Below are positions 1 through 10,174 of a stretch of 39,184 nucleotides of DNA, piece after piece (position 1 is the stretch's first letter; each line of letters begins with the position of its first letter). Origin of the DNA: Thiobacillaceae bacterium (GTDB lineage Bacteria > Pseudomonadota > Gammaproteobacteria > Burkholderiales > Thiobacillaceae); assembly GCA_025054655.1 (NCBI GenBank), contig JANWZL010000109.1, positions 1 through 39,184 of the forward strand. The letters are read 5' to 3'. A program made the position numbers and the translations under genes. The notes under the pieces are model-generated. The model had not been told where the DNA came from. It did not search any database and saw only the letters and a list, made by a program, of their open reading frames with translations.

Positions 1-402
1 CAGACGGATGCGCCCATAGCGGTCGGCCTGTGCCCCCAGGTGCGTGAGCGTGGTCGCCTCCACCAGCGGCAGCGGTGCGCTCCAGAAAAAGCTGATCGCG
101 CTCATCACCGCGAACAGCCACCAGAAGGACTGATCCACGAATACGCCCAGGTAGGCGATCAGGCAGGCGAGTGTGGCGGCACGCACGATGGGCGCACGTC
201 GGCCGCTGCGGTCGGCCAGATGCCCCCAGACGTTGGGGGCGAACATGCGCATGACCTGCAGCAGCGACATCAGCACGCCGATCTGGACGGCGGCAAACCC
301 CAGCGACTTCAGGTATAGCCCCCAATAGGGCGCAATGGCGCCGATGAAGGCGAAATAGAAAAAGTAGAAGGCCGACAGTCGCCAGTAGAGCTGGGGGGGC
401 AT
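1..402 (-). CDS. MFS transporter, N-terminal part (cut by window edge)
   Basis: The reverse strand encodes 134 residues starting at an ATG at 402 and running off the left edge without a stop. The start reads MPPQLYWRLSAFYFFYFAFI and continues through hydrophobic helices (about 8-28, 38-56, 75-90, 93-112). Between helices 2 and 3 lies the loop GHLADRSGRRAP, which matches the MFS signature between TM2 and TM3. The opening resembles the 3-phenylpropionate transporter-like (HcaT/MFS_1_like) subfamily, often found near aroC in betaproteobacteria; the subfamily is my inference. The substrate cannot be told. A terminator immediately upstream (421-455) separates it from the aroC cluster, so it probably has its own promoter or depends on readthrough. 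Confidence 0.85.
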   Translation of the reverse strand, partial: MPPQLYWRLSAFYFFYFAFIGAIAPYWGLYLKSLGFAAVQIGVLMSLLQVMRMFAPNVWGHLADRSGRRAPIVRAATLACLIAYLGVFVDQSFWWLFAVMSAISFFWSAPLPLVEATTLTHLGAQADRYGRIRL

Positions 403-420
403 GGGGGCAAGTCCGGCGCC

Positions 421-455
421 GAAACGAAAACGGCCCGGTCCTGCGGCCGGGCCGT
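421..455 (-). terminator. Rho-independent terminator after the DUF465 gene
   Basis: Read on the minus strand, a perfect 9-bp stem (ACGGCCCGG / CCGGGCCGT) with an 8-base loop is followed by TTTTCGTTT. It lies 17 bases past the stop of the DUF465 gene and just before the MFS gene, so it should end the aminopeptidase-aroC-DUF465 transcript. Confidence 0.85.
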
Positions 456-471
456 GGGCGGCGGCGCACGC

Positions 472-714
472 TCAGTGCTGGGCGGCGAGGATCATGCGGT
501 AGAGCTTGTCCTTGAGGTTGACGCGGATCTTCTTCAGCTCCTCGAAGTACAGGTCGGAGGCCGCCTCGACCCGCTGCTCGATGCGCACGATCTTGTGATC
601 GACGTCGTCGTAGTCGCGCATCATGCGCACGAACTCGTCGTTGCTGAGCATGAGCCGGCGGATGGTCTCCTGGTGCTCGGGGAACTCGTGGAAAAGGTCG
701 TGGCTCTCGATCAT
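472..714 (-). CDS. DUF465 (YdcH-like) small coiled protein
   Basis: The 80-residue product is highly charged and predicted helical. It matches the DUF465/YdcH family in length and in its pattern: an N-terminal HDLFHEFPEH segment, then DYDDVDHKIVRIEQ and a closing LKKIRVNLKDKLYRMI. The family is widespread in proteobacteria and its function is not established. The ATG at 714 is preceded by a strong ribosome site (AAAGGAG, 7 bases away). It follows aroC by 26 bases and is probably its cotranscribed neighbour. A terminator follows directly. Confidence 0.85.
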   Translation of the reverse strand: MIESHDLFHEFPEHQETIRRLMLSNDEFVRMMRDYDDVDHKIVRIEQRVEAASDLYFEELKKIRVNLKDKLYRMILAAQH

Positions 715-740
715 GCAGGCTCCTTTCTGTGCGGTTCGTG

Positions 741-1847
741 CTAGGGTGCTGGCGCCCGGCCGGGAATGGCCGGGGTGGGGCAGACGACGTCGGCGTTCTG
801 CGCCCGGTGGCGCAGGGCATGGTCCATCAGCACAATGGCCAGCATCGCCTCGGCGATGGGGGTGGCGCGGATGCCCACGCAGGGATCGTGCCGGCCGTGG
901 GTGACCACCTCCACCGGCTGTCCGTCCAGGTCGATCGAGCGCCCCGGCAGGCGGATGGAGGAGGTCGGCTTGATGGCGATGGAGGCGACGATGTCCTGAC
1001 CGGTGGAGATGCCGCCCAGGATGCCGCCGGCATGGTTGGACAGGAAACCCTGTGGGGTGAGCTCGTCGCGGTGCTGGCTACCGCGCTGTTCCACCACGGC
1101 GAAACCGTCGCCGATCTCCACCCCCTTGACGGCGTTGATGCTCATCAGGGCATGAGCGATGTCGGCGTCCAGGCGGTCATAGACCGGCTCACCCAGGCCC
1201 ACCGGCACCTGCTGCGCCACCACGTTCACCCGCGCGCCGATGGAGTCGCCCGACTTGCGCAAGGCGTCCATGAAGCGCTCCAGCTCGGGCACGCTGTCAG
1301 GGTCTGGTGCGAAGAAGGGGTTGGTCTCCACTGCCGCCCAGTCCTTGAACGGGATGCGGATCGGACCGAGCTGGGCCAGATAGCCGCGGATTACGGTGCC
1401 ATACCGCTCCTGCAGCCACTTCTTGGCGATCGCCCCGGCCGCCACGCGCACCGCGGTCTCGCGCGCGCTGGAGCGCCCGCCGCCGCGCCAGTCGCGGATG
1501 CCGTACTTCTGCCAGTAGGTGTAATCGGCATGCCCGGGCCGGAAGGTGCGGGCGATGTCGCTGTAATCCTTGCTGCGCTGATCCTCGTTGCGGATCAGCA
1601 GGGCGATGGGCGCGCCGGTGGTGCGCCCATCGAACACCCCGGACAGGATCTCCACCCTGTCCGACTCTCGCCGCTGCGTCACATGGCGCGAGGTGCCGGG
1701 TTTGCGCCGGTCCAGGTCGCGCTGGATGTCGGCCTCGGCAAGCGCGAGCCCCGGCGGACAGCCGTCCACCACACAGCCGATGGCCGGTCCATGCGACTCG
1801 CCGAAAGAGGTGACGCAGAAGTGGAGGCCGATCGTGTTGCCGGACAT
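741..1847 (-). CDS. aroC: Chorismate synthase
   Basis: The product converts 5-enolpyruvylshikimate-3-phosphate to chorismate using reduced FMN, the last step of the shared aromatic pathway, in the cytoplasm. At 368 residues it has the normal family length. Visible landmarks are the N-terminal [18 protein letters not shown] segment, the central [20 protein letters not shown] signature and the late [18 protein letters not shown] segment. The reading frame continues 78 codons upstream, but that part overlaps the aminopeptidase and looks unlike the family. The ATG at 1847 ([10 protein letters not shown]) is therefore the start, preceded by GAGGTCC. It lies 23 bases after the aminopeptidase gene and 26 before the DUF465 gene, consistent with one operon. 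Confidence 0.97.
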   Translation of the reverse strand: MSGNTIGLHFCVTSFGESHGPAIGCVVDGCPPGLALAEADIQRDLDRRKPGTSRHVTQRRESDRVEILSGVFDGRTTGAPIALLIRNEDQRSKDYSDIARTFRPGHADYTYWQKYGIRDWRGGGRSSARETAVRVAAGAIAKKWLQERYGTVIRGYLAQLGPIRIPFKDWAAVETNPFFAPDPDSVPELERFMDALRKSGDSIGARVNVVAQQVPVGLGEPVYDRLDADIAHALMSINAVKGVEIGDGFAVVEQRGSQHRDELTPQGFLSNHAGGILGGISTGQDIVASIAIKPTSSIRLPGRSIDLDGQPVEVVTHGRHDPCVGIRATPIAEAMLAIVLMDHALRHRAQNADVVCPTPAIPGRAPAP

Positions 1848-1870
1848 GGTGCGGGACCTCGGTTGTCGGA

Positions 1871-3373
1871 TTATCGCATCACGGCCGCCCCCGTGCGCAG
1901 CCGTTCGAGTAGTTCCACCCCAAGGGCGACGCCAAAGCCGGTCAGCTCGCTCGCCACCGCGCCCAGGCCCCCCTTGCAGCGGGAGGCTGACAGGTCCACG
2001 TGCAGCCATGGGCGCTCTCCCACGAAGCGGGCGAGGAAACGCGCGGCCAGGATGTGGTCGGCCTCGGCCTCCAGGATGCATTGTTTGACATCGGCCACCT
2101 GCGACTCCAGGGCCTCGTCGTAATCCTCCGGCGCGGGAAAGGCCACCACCCGCTCGCCCACGGCCTCGCCGGCCGCCACCGCCAACGTCGCCAGCTCGGA
2201 ACGATTGGCGAGCACCCCGCTCATGCGTTCGCCCAAGGCCACCGTCATGCTGCCGGTGAGGGTGGCGAAGTCGAGGATCAGCTGCGGCTCCTCACGCGCC
2301 GCCAGGGTCAGGGTGTCGGCCAGCACCATGCGCCCCTCGGCGTCGGTGTGCACCACCTCGATGCTGGTGCCGTTCAGGGCGCGCACCACCTCATTCTGGG
2401 TGTAGGCGCTTGGGGAGAGATGGTTTTGCGCAATGGCCAACCAGGCGCTGAGTCTGAGCGGGAATTTGAGGCGTGTGGCAGCGAGCAGCACCCCTAGGGC
2501 CACCGCCGAGCCGTTCATGTCGTCGTGCATGTTGTGCATGTAGCGGGCGGGCTTGAGGTTGTGCCCGCCGGTGTCGAAGCAGATGCCCTTGCCCACCAAG
2601 GCGTAGTGCCCCTTGCGTTTCCCGCGGCCTCCGCCGTCGTAGTGCACGCGCACGATGGCCGCGTCCTCGTGCTGGCTGCCGCGCGCCACGGCGAGGAAGG
2701 CACCGGCCCCGAGCTTGCGCAGGCGTTTGAGGTCGTACTCCTCCACCGCCCAGCCCAGGGCCTGGGCTAGAGTGCGCACGTGGGCGCGGTAGCTGGCCGG
2801 GGTGAGCTCGTTAGGCGGCAGCCAGGTGAGCCGGCGGGCGAGGTGGTTGCCCTCGGCCACTGCCCGCTCGCGGGCGAGATCCAGCCTTGCCAGCCCGTGG
2901 ATGTGGATGCGTTCGAGCGCCCAGGGCTTGTCTTCGCGCTTGCGGCTGGGCAGCGGGCAGCCGTTCAGCCAGGCCGTGTACACCGCCGCACGCGCCGCCA
3001 GCACACGGAAGGCATCGGGCCCGTACACGGCGATGTGCAGGCTGCGCGGGCGCTCTTCCAGCAGGGGTTGCAGGGCCTGCCGCAGCCGGGTGTGGCGGGT
3101 GTAGGGGTCGGCCTGGGGGTCCAGGCGCACCCAGCTGCTGAGGCAGCCGCCCGGCAGCTCGACGGCGACCGGTTTCTTGGCCAGCTCCTGGGCTTTGCTG
3201 CCACGCCGCTGCAGGCTGTGCTGGACCGCCTCACGGGCGAAGGCGTCGAACCAATCCTCGCCGGCCGGCAGCACGCACAGCAGCTGTCGCGCCGCATCGG
3301 GCAGTGCGGAGGGCGCTGCGGCGTGCCAGTCCAGGTCGGCGAGTTTCGGCAGCAGCTCGTGCGGGAAGGCCAT
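1871..3373 (-). CDS. Leucyl aminopeptidase family protein (peptidase M17)
   Basis: The 500-residue product has an N-terminal domain of low conservation and a C-terminal M17 catalytic domain, which removes N-terminal residues from peptides using two metal ions. The metal and active-site segments are present: [11 protein letters not shown] (Lys and Asp ligands), the following MHDDMNG (Asp ligand), and HTDAEGR (Asp, Glu and the bicarbonate-site Arg). The last motif is usually NTDAEGR; here His replaces Asn. The sequence resembles the less-studied M17 branch with [17 protein letters not shown] rather than classic PepA, so I give no symbol. The ATG at 3373 was chosen because the frame upstream runs into the aceE promoter region. 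The gene diverges from aceE and leads the aroC cluster. Confidence 0.9.
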   Translation of the reverse strand: MAFPHELLPKLADLDWHAAAPSALPDAARQLLCVLPAGEDWFDAFAREAVQHSLQRRGSKAQELAKKPVAVELPGGCLSSWVRLDPQADPYTRHTRLRQALQPLLEERPRSLHIAVYGPDAFRVLAARAAVYTAWLNGCPLPSRKREDKPWALERIHIHGLARLDLARERAVAEGNHLARRLTWLPPNELTPASYRAHVRTLAQALGWAVEEYDLKRLRKLGAGAFLAVARGSQHEDAAIVRVHYDGGGRGKRKGHYALVGKGICFDTGGHNLKPARYMHNMHDDMNGSAVALGVLLAATRLKFPLRLSAWLAIAQNHLSPSAYTQNEVVRALNGTSIEVVHTDAEGRMVLADTLTLAAREEPQLILDFATLTGSMTVALGERMSGVLANRSELATLAVAAGEAVGERVVAFPAPEDYDEALESQVADVKQCILEAEADHILAARFLARFVGERPWLHVDLSASRCKGGLGAVASELTGFGVALGVELLERLRTGAAVMR

Positions 3374-3444
3374 CGGTGGCGGTATCGTAGGGAAAGTGCG
3401 ATTGTCGCGCAGATTCGCCCGGCGTGCAGCAGCGGGCGCGGAAT

Positions 3445-3474
3445 TTGACCGCCACCCGACCCCGCCGGGATAAT
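3445..3474 (+). promoter_or_regulatory. Probable sigma-70 promoter of aceE operon
   Basis: TTGACC (3445-3450) and GATAAT (3469-3474) each match five of six consensus bases and are 18 bases apart. Transcription would start near 3481, leaving a leader of about 64 bases before aceE. A short inverted repeat (GTTGG-TC-CCAAC, 3518-3529) lies in this leader just before the ribosome site AGGAG. Confidence 0.6.
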
Positions 3475-3544
3475 TCGCGGGTTCAGCAGCGCCCCAGCCG
3501 CTCGTCCGCGCGCAGGCGTTGGTCCCAACCAGGAGAACGACACG

Positions 3545-6205
<2,661 letters not shown>

Positions 6206-6217
6206 AAGGAGCGCACC

Positions 6218-7558
6218 ATGGCCATCCAGGAAGTGCGCGTGCCGGACATCGGCAATTTCAAGGACGTGCCGGTGATCGACATCCTCGTCAAGCCCGGCGA
6301 CAAGGTGCACAAGAACGACCCGCTCATCACCTTGGAGTCGGACAAAGCGGCGATGGACATCCCCGCCCCGGTCGCCGGCACGGTGCAGGAGATCAAACTC
6401 AAGGTGGGCGACAAGGTGTCCGAGGGCAGCCCCATACTGCTCATCGACACCGCTGCCGAGGCGCCGGCGGCCGCCTCACCGGTGGTGAAGTCCTTCGTGC
6501 CGCCGCCAGCGCCCGAATCCGGCATGATCGCCGCGGCCGCCGCCCAGGTGCCGCCGCCCTCGCGCCTAGAGCCCGAGGTGCCGGGCCCCATCCCGCCGGC
6601 GGGCAGACCCGCGCCAGTGGCCGCGCGTGCCGAGTTCGCGCCAGGCAAGCCGCCGCATGCGAGCCCCTCGGTGCGCCGCTTCGCCCGCGAGCTGGGTGTG
6701 GACCTCGCGCGGGTGAAGGGCAGCGGCCCGCGCGGGCGCATCCTCAAGACCGACGTGCAGGCCTGGGTGAAGGCAGAACTCAGCAAACCGCGCGCCGAGG
6801 GCGCAGGCTTTGCGCTGGGGCTGCCGCCTGCACCAGTGGTGGATTTCAGCCAGTGGGGCGAGGTGGAGACCCAGCCGCTCACCCGCATCAAGAAGCTGTC
6901 GGGGGCCAACCTGGCGCGCAACTGGGTGATCGCCCCGCACGTGACCCAGTTCGACGAGGCCGACATCACCGACCTGGAGTCCTTCCGCAAGTCCATGCTG
7001 GAGGAGGCGGCCAAACGGGGGGTGAAACTCACCCTGCTCGCCTTCCTGATGAAGGCGGTGGTCAACGCCCTGCGCCACTATCCTCAGTTCAACGCCTCGC
7101 TCGCCCCCGATGGCGACCGTCTCATCCTCAAGAAGTATTATCACATCGGCTTCGCCTGCGAGACCCCGGACGGCCTGGTGGTGCCGGTCATCCGCGAGGT
7201 CAACCGCAAGGACGTGCTCGACATCGCGCGCGAACTGGGTGACCTCTCGGCGCGCGCGCGCGAGCGCAAGCTGAAGGTCGAGGAGATGCAGGGGGGCTGC
7301 TTCACCATCACCAGCCTGGGCGGCATTGGCGGCACCGCCTTCACCCCCATCATCAACGTACCCGAGGTGGCCATCCTGGGGGTGTCGCGGGCGGTCATGA
7401 AACCGGTGTGGAACGACAAGGCCGGCGAGTTCGAACCGCGCCTGATGCTGCCCCTGTCGCTGTCCTACGACCACCGCGTCATCGACGGGGCGGATGGGGC
7501 GCGCTTCACCAGCCACCTGCGCCTGATGCTGTCGGATGTGCGGCGTCTGCTGTTGTGA
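6218..7558 (+). CDS. aceF: Dihydrolipoamide acetyltransferase (pyruvate dehydrogenase E2)
   Basis: E2 forms the core of the pyruvate dehydrogenase complex and moves the acetyl group to CoA. The 446 residues hold one lipoyl domain (1-76; lipoylated lysine K43 in ESDKAAMDIP), a Pro/Ala-rich linker, a peripheral-subunit-binding domain (about 147-183, SPSVRRFARELGVDLARVKG) and a catalytic domain (about 215-446). The catalytic domain ends with YDHRVIDGAD, giving catalytic His419 and Asp423. Some gammaproteobacterial E2s carry two or three lipoyl domains; here there is one, with a second copy fused to E3. The ribosome site AAAGGAGC is strong. The last codons are followed by about 90 non-coding bases and then a toxin-antitoxin pair. 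Confidence 0.97.
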   Translation: MAIQEVRVPDIGNFKDVPVIDILVKPGDKVHKNDPLITLESDKAAMDIPAPVAGTVQEIKLKVGDKVSEGSPILLIDTAAEAPAAASPVVKSFVPPPAPESGMIAAAAAQVPPPSRLEPEVPGPIPPAGRPAPVAARAEFAPGKPPHASPSVRRFARELGVDLARVKGSGPRGRILKTDVQAWVKAELSKPRAEGAGFALGLPPAPVVDFSQWGEVETQPLTRIKKLSGANLARNWVIAPHVTQFDEADITDLESFRKSMLEEAAKRGVKLTLLAFLMKAVVNALRHYPQFNASLAPDGDRLILKKYYHIGFACETPDGLVVPVIREVNRKDVLDIARELGDLSARARERKLKVEEMQGGCFTITSLGGIGGTAFTPIINVPEVAILGVSRAVMKPVWNDKAGEFEPRLMLPLSLSYDHRVIDGADGARFTSHLRLMLSDVRRLLL

Positions 7559-7618
7559 AGACCCACGACACCGCAGCACCCCACACCTCTTTCCTTGTGC
7601 CTTGTCGAGCAGTTACTT

Positions 7619-7638
7619 AAACTAATATGACTTAGTTT
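7619..7638. promoter_or_regulatory. Inverted repeat, probable operator of the first toxin-antitoxin pair
   Basis: A perfect inverted repeat AAACTAA-TATGAC-TTAGTTT has 7-bp arms and a 6-base spacer. It is unusually AT-rich for this region and ends 12 bases before the antitoxin ATG. It overlaps TAATAT, a plausible -10 box (with a weak TTGTCG upstream). Phd/YefM antitoxins commonly repress their own promoter by binding such a site, so an operator role is the simplest reading; it is not proven. Confidence 0.55.
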
Positions 7639-7650
7639 TGTTGGTCAGGC

Positions 7651-7908
7651 ATGCAAACCGTCAACATCCACGAAGCCAAGACCCACTTGTCCAGACTGGT
7701 CGAGCAAGCGGCGCAGGGTGAGCCCTTCATCATCGCCAAGGCGGGCCGCCCGATGGTCAAGGTCGTACCCCTGGAGCACGGGGAGCGACGTCCCGCCAGC
7801 CGTCTGGGTTTCATGGTCGGACGGATCAAAGTCCCCGACGATTTCGACACCTTGGGCCAGGAGGAGATCGAGCGCTTGTTCATGGGGGCGCATGAAGCTG
7901 CTGCTTGA
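7651..7908 (+). CDS. Phd/YefM-type antitoxin
   Basis: The 85-residue product starts MQTVNIHEAKTHLSRLVEQA, the characteristic N-terminal DNA-binding fold of Phd/YefM antitoxins, followed by GEPFIIAKAGRPMVKVVPL. The C-terminal part (about 50-85), ending DTLGQEEIERLFMGAHE, would wrap the toxin. It overlaps the toxin gene by 17 bases, so translation of the two is probably coupled. The protein probably neutralises the PIN toxin and represses the pair through the repeat at 7619-7638. It lies in an unusual place, between aceF and lpdA. Confidence 0.9.
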   Translation: MQTVNIHEAKTHLSRLVEQAAQGEPFIIAKAGRPMVKVVPLEHGERRPASRLGFMVGRIKVPDDFDTLGQEEIERLFMGAHEAAA

Positions 7909-8278
7909 CACCCAAGTGTTACTCTGGGCCGCAGGCATGCCTGAAAGCCTGTCGCCCGCAGCCCAGCAGATGATCGCTGACAGCGACCACGAGCTCTGCT
8001 ACAGCGTCGCCAGCTTGTGGGAGATCGTCATCAAAAACGGCCTGGGCCGTTCTGACTTCCTGGTGGATGCGCGCCTGTTACGGCGCGGCCTCCTGGACCA
8101 TGGTTATCGCGAGCTGCCCGTCTCTGCGGAGCATGTCTTGGCGGTGGGCAGCCTACCGGCGATACATCGCGACCCTTTCGACCGCCTCCTGGTCGCGCAG
8201 GCGATGGTTGAGGGTATCGCGCTGGTTACGCGCGACGCCAGGCTGGCGCAATACCCCGCGCCCATCGTCCGTATCTGA
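7892..8278 (+). CDS. VapC-type PIN-domain toxin
   Basis: The 128-residue protein is a PIN-domain ribonuclease of the Sll0205-like VapC group. The acidic metal-binding set is complete: Asp6 in LLLDTQ, Glu44 in SLWEI, the DPFDRLLVAQA motif (Asp94, Asp97) and Asp115 in VTRDARL. Toxins of this group cleave RNA; the target here is unknown. The frame is open for 58 codons upstream of this ATG, but that part lies within the antitoxin gene and has no family resemblance. The ATG at 7892 begins MKLLLDTQ, as expected. lpdA follows 28 bases downstream. Confidence 0.9.
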   Translation: MKLLLDTQVLLWAAGMPESLSPAAQQMIADSDHELCYSVASLWEIVIKNGLGRSDFLVDARLLRRGLLDHGYRELPVSAEHVLAVGSLPAIHRDPFDRLLVAQAMVEGIALVTRDARLAQYPAPIVRI

Positions 8279-8306
8279 CTCCCACCCCTTAGACGAATAC
8301 CCCGAC

Positions 8307-10082
8307 ATGAACCCCTCCATCGAGATCAAGGTCCCCGACATCGGCAACTTCAAGGACGTGGCCGTCATCGACGTGCTGGTCAAGGTGGGCGATCGGGTAA
8401 ACAAGAACGACCCGCTCATCACCCTGGAGTCGGACAAGGCGGCCATGGACATCCCCTGCCCGATGCCCGGGGTGGTGGAGGCGCTCAAGGTGAAGGTGGG
8501 CGACAAGGTGTCGGAGGGCTCCCCCATCCTGCTGCTGGTGGCCGAGTCCGACACCCGTGTAGACACCGCAGGGATCGAGGCCGCGGTCCACACCCCACCC
8601 CCCTCCCCCCTTCCCACCTCCCCTTTCCCTCCTCCTCACCCCTCACCCCTCACCCCTCACCCTTCCCCCGACCTGCACGCCCAGCTCTTGGTCCTGGGTG
8701 CCGGGCCGGGCGGCTATACAGCGGCCTTCCGCGCCGCTGATCTGGGGCTCAGGGTGGTGCTGGTGGAGCGCTATCCCACCCTCGGGGGGGTGTGTCTCAA
8801 CGTCGGCTGCATCCCCTCCAAGGCCTTGCTGCACGCCGCGCGGGTGATCGCCGAGGCCGAGGAGATGGCCGCGCACGGGCTCGCCTTCGGCCGGCCGCAG
8901 ATCGACCTCGAGCGGCTGCGGGACTGGAAGGCGAAGGACGTGGTGGGTCGGCTCACCGGGGGGTTGGCGCAGCTTGCCCGCCAGCGCCAGGTGACGGTGG
9001 TCCAGGGCGTGGGCCGTTTCACCGGGCCACACCAGATGGAGGTCGCCGGCGCGGAGGGGGTGAAGACGATCGCCTTCGACCACGCCATCATCGCCGCCGG
9101 TTCGCGCCCCATCAAACTGCCTTTCCAGCCAGACGACCCGCGGGTGATGGACTCCACCGGTGCGCTCGAACTGGCCGATGTCCCCGGCCGACTGCTCATC
9201 ATCGGCGGCGGCATCATCGGTCTGGAGATGGGCACGGTCTACGACGCCCTGGGTAGCCGCGTGACCGTGGTGGAACTGGGCGGGCAGCTGATCCCGGGCT
9301 GCGACCCCGACCTGGTGCGTCCGCTGGCCAAACGCCTGGAAAAACGTTTCGCGGCCATCCTGCTACAGAGCAAGGTCACCGCCATGGAGGCGCACGTGGA
9401 GGGCATCGAGGTGACGATCGAGGGCGGCGGTGGGAGCCGGCGCGAGCTCTACGACCGCGTGCTGGTGGCCATCGGCCGCCGGCCCAACGGGGATGCGATC
9501 GGTGCCGAGGCGGCCGGCGTCAAGGTGGACGAGCGCGGCTTCATCCCGGTGGACCGTCAGATGCGCACCAATGTGCCGCACATTCTGGCCATCGGCGACA
9601 TCGTCGGACCGCCCATGCTGGCACACAAGGCAGTGCACGAGGGCAAGCTGGCGGCCGAGGTGATCGCCGGCCACAAGGTGGAGTTCCAGGCCCTGGCCAT
9701 CCCCGCGGTCGCCTACACCGACCCCGAGGTGGCCTGGGCGGGGCTGACCGAGACCGAGGCGCAGGCGCGCGGCATCGCCATCGACAAGGCCGTCTTCCCT
9801 TGGGCCGCCAGCGGTCGGGCGCTGTCGCTCGCCCGTACCGAGGGGCTCACCAAGCTGATCCTGGAGCCAGACACCCGCCGTGTGCTGGGCGCCGGTATCG
9901 TCGGGGTGAATGCCGGCGAGCTCATCGCCGAGGCGGTGCTCGCCATCGAGATGGGTGCCACCGCCGAGGACCTGGCGCTCACCATCCACGCCCACCCCAC
10001 CTTGTCGGAGACGGTTTGTTTCGCCGCCGAGCTGGCCGAGGGGAGCATCACCGACCTCATGCCGCCGCGGCGCAAAAAATGA
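8307..10082 (+). CDS. lpdA: Dihydrolipoamide dehydrogenase (E3) with N-terminal lipoyl domain
   Basis: E3 reoxidises dihydrolipoyl groups of the pyruvate dehydrogenase complex using FAD and NAD. The 591 residues comprise a lipoyl domain (1-78; K44 in ESDKAAMDIP), a Pro/His-rich linker (about 95-122) and a complete flavoprotein disulfide reductase. The reductase shows GAGPGGYTAA for FAD, the redox pair Cys163/Cys168 in GGVCLNVGC, GGGIIGLEMG for NAD, and the C-terminal base pair His563/Glu568. The fused lipoyl domain nearly repeats that of aceF. Start: ATG at 8307 (MNPSIEIKVPDIG); there is no clear ribosome site before it. A 7-bp tandem repeat encodes part of the linker. The final subunit of the operon is separated from aceF by the toxin-antitoxin pair. 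Confidence 0.96.
   Translation: MNPSIEIKVPDIGNFKDVAVIDVLVKVGDRVNKNDPLITLESDKAAMDIPCPMPGVVEALKVKVGDKVSEGSPILLLVAESDTRVDTAGIEAAVHTPPPSPLPTSPFPPPHPSPLTPHPSPDLHAQLLVLGAGPGGYTAAFRAADLGLRVVLVERYPTLGGVCLNVGCIPSKALLHAARVIAEAEEMAAHGLAFGRPQIDLERLRDWKAKDVVGRLTGGLAQLARQRQVTVVQGVGRFTGPHQMEVAGAEGVKTIAFDHAIIAAGSRPIKLPFQPDDPRVMDSTGALELADVPGRLLIIGGGIIGLEMGTVYDALGSRVTVVELGGQLIPGCDPDLVRPLAKRLEKRFAAILLQSKVTAMEAHVEGIEVTIEGGGGSRRELYDRVLVAIGRRPNGDAIGAEAAGVKVDERGFIPVDRQMRTNVPHILAIGDIVGPPMLAHKAVHEGKLAAEVIAGHKVEFQALAIPAVAYTDPEVAWAGLTETEAQARGIAIDKAVFPWAASGRALSLARTEGLTKLILEPDTRRVLGAGIVGVNAGELIAEAVLAIEMGATAEDLALTIHAHPTLSETVCFAAELAEGSITDLMPPRRKK
8635..8662. repeat. Four tandem copies of a 7-bp repeat inside lpdA
   Basis: CTCACCC occurs four times in perfect tandem, within a C/T-rich stretch running from about 8588 to 8670. 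It encodes part of the linker between the lipoyl and reductase domains (PHPSPLTPHPSP). Because 7 is not a multiple of 3, gain or loss of one copy would shift the frame before the reductase domain. Confidence 0.9.
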
Positions 10083-10103
10083 GGCGGTCGATCGACAGGA
10101 TGG

Positions 10104-10132
10104 TTGACTGACCGGCCGGCCGGTTCTAGTCT
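10104..10132 (+). promoter_or_regulatory. Possible promoter with a palindrome between its boxes
   Basis: TTGACT (10104-10109) matches five of six -35 bases and lies 17 bases before a weak -10 (TAGTCT, 10127-10132). The spacer holds a perfect 14-bp palindrome, ACCGGCCGGCCGGT (10111-10124), which could be a repressor site or, less likely, part of a transcript end after lpdA. There is no T-run after it. Confidence 0.4.
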
Positions 10133-10174
10133 GTATTCGTGCAGCAGTCGCCTGCCCACGCTCGTATCGACCCC

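Noticed and set aside
729-2123. Plus-strand frame of 464 codons opposite aroC
   Set aside because: It is the mirror of aroC and the end of the aminopeptidase gene and shows no domain.
3518-3529. PdhR operator before aceE
   Set aside because: The half-sites have the wrong spacing for the E. coli PdhR consensus (TTGGT-N3-ACCAA); one extra base disrupts it.
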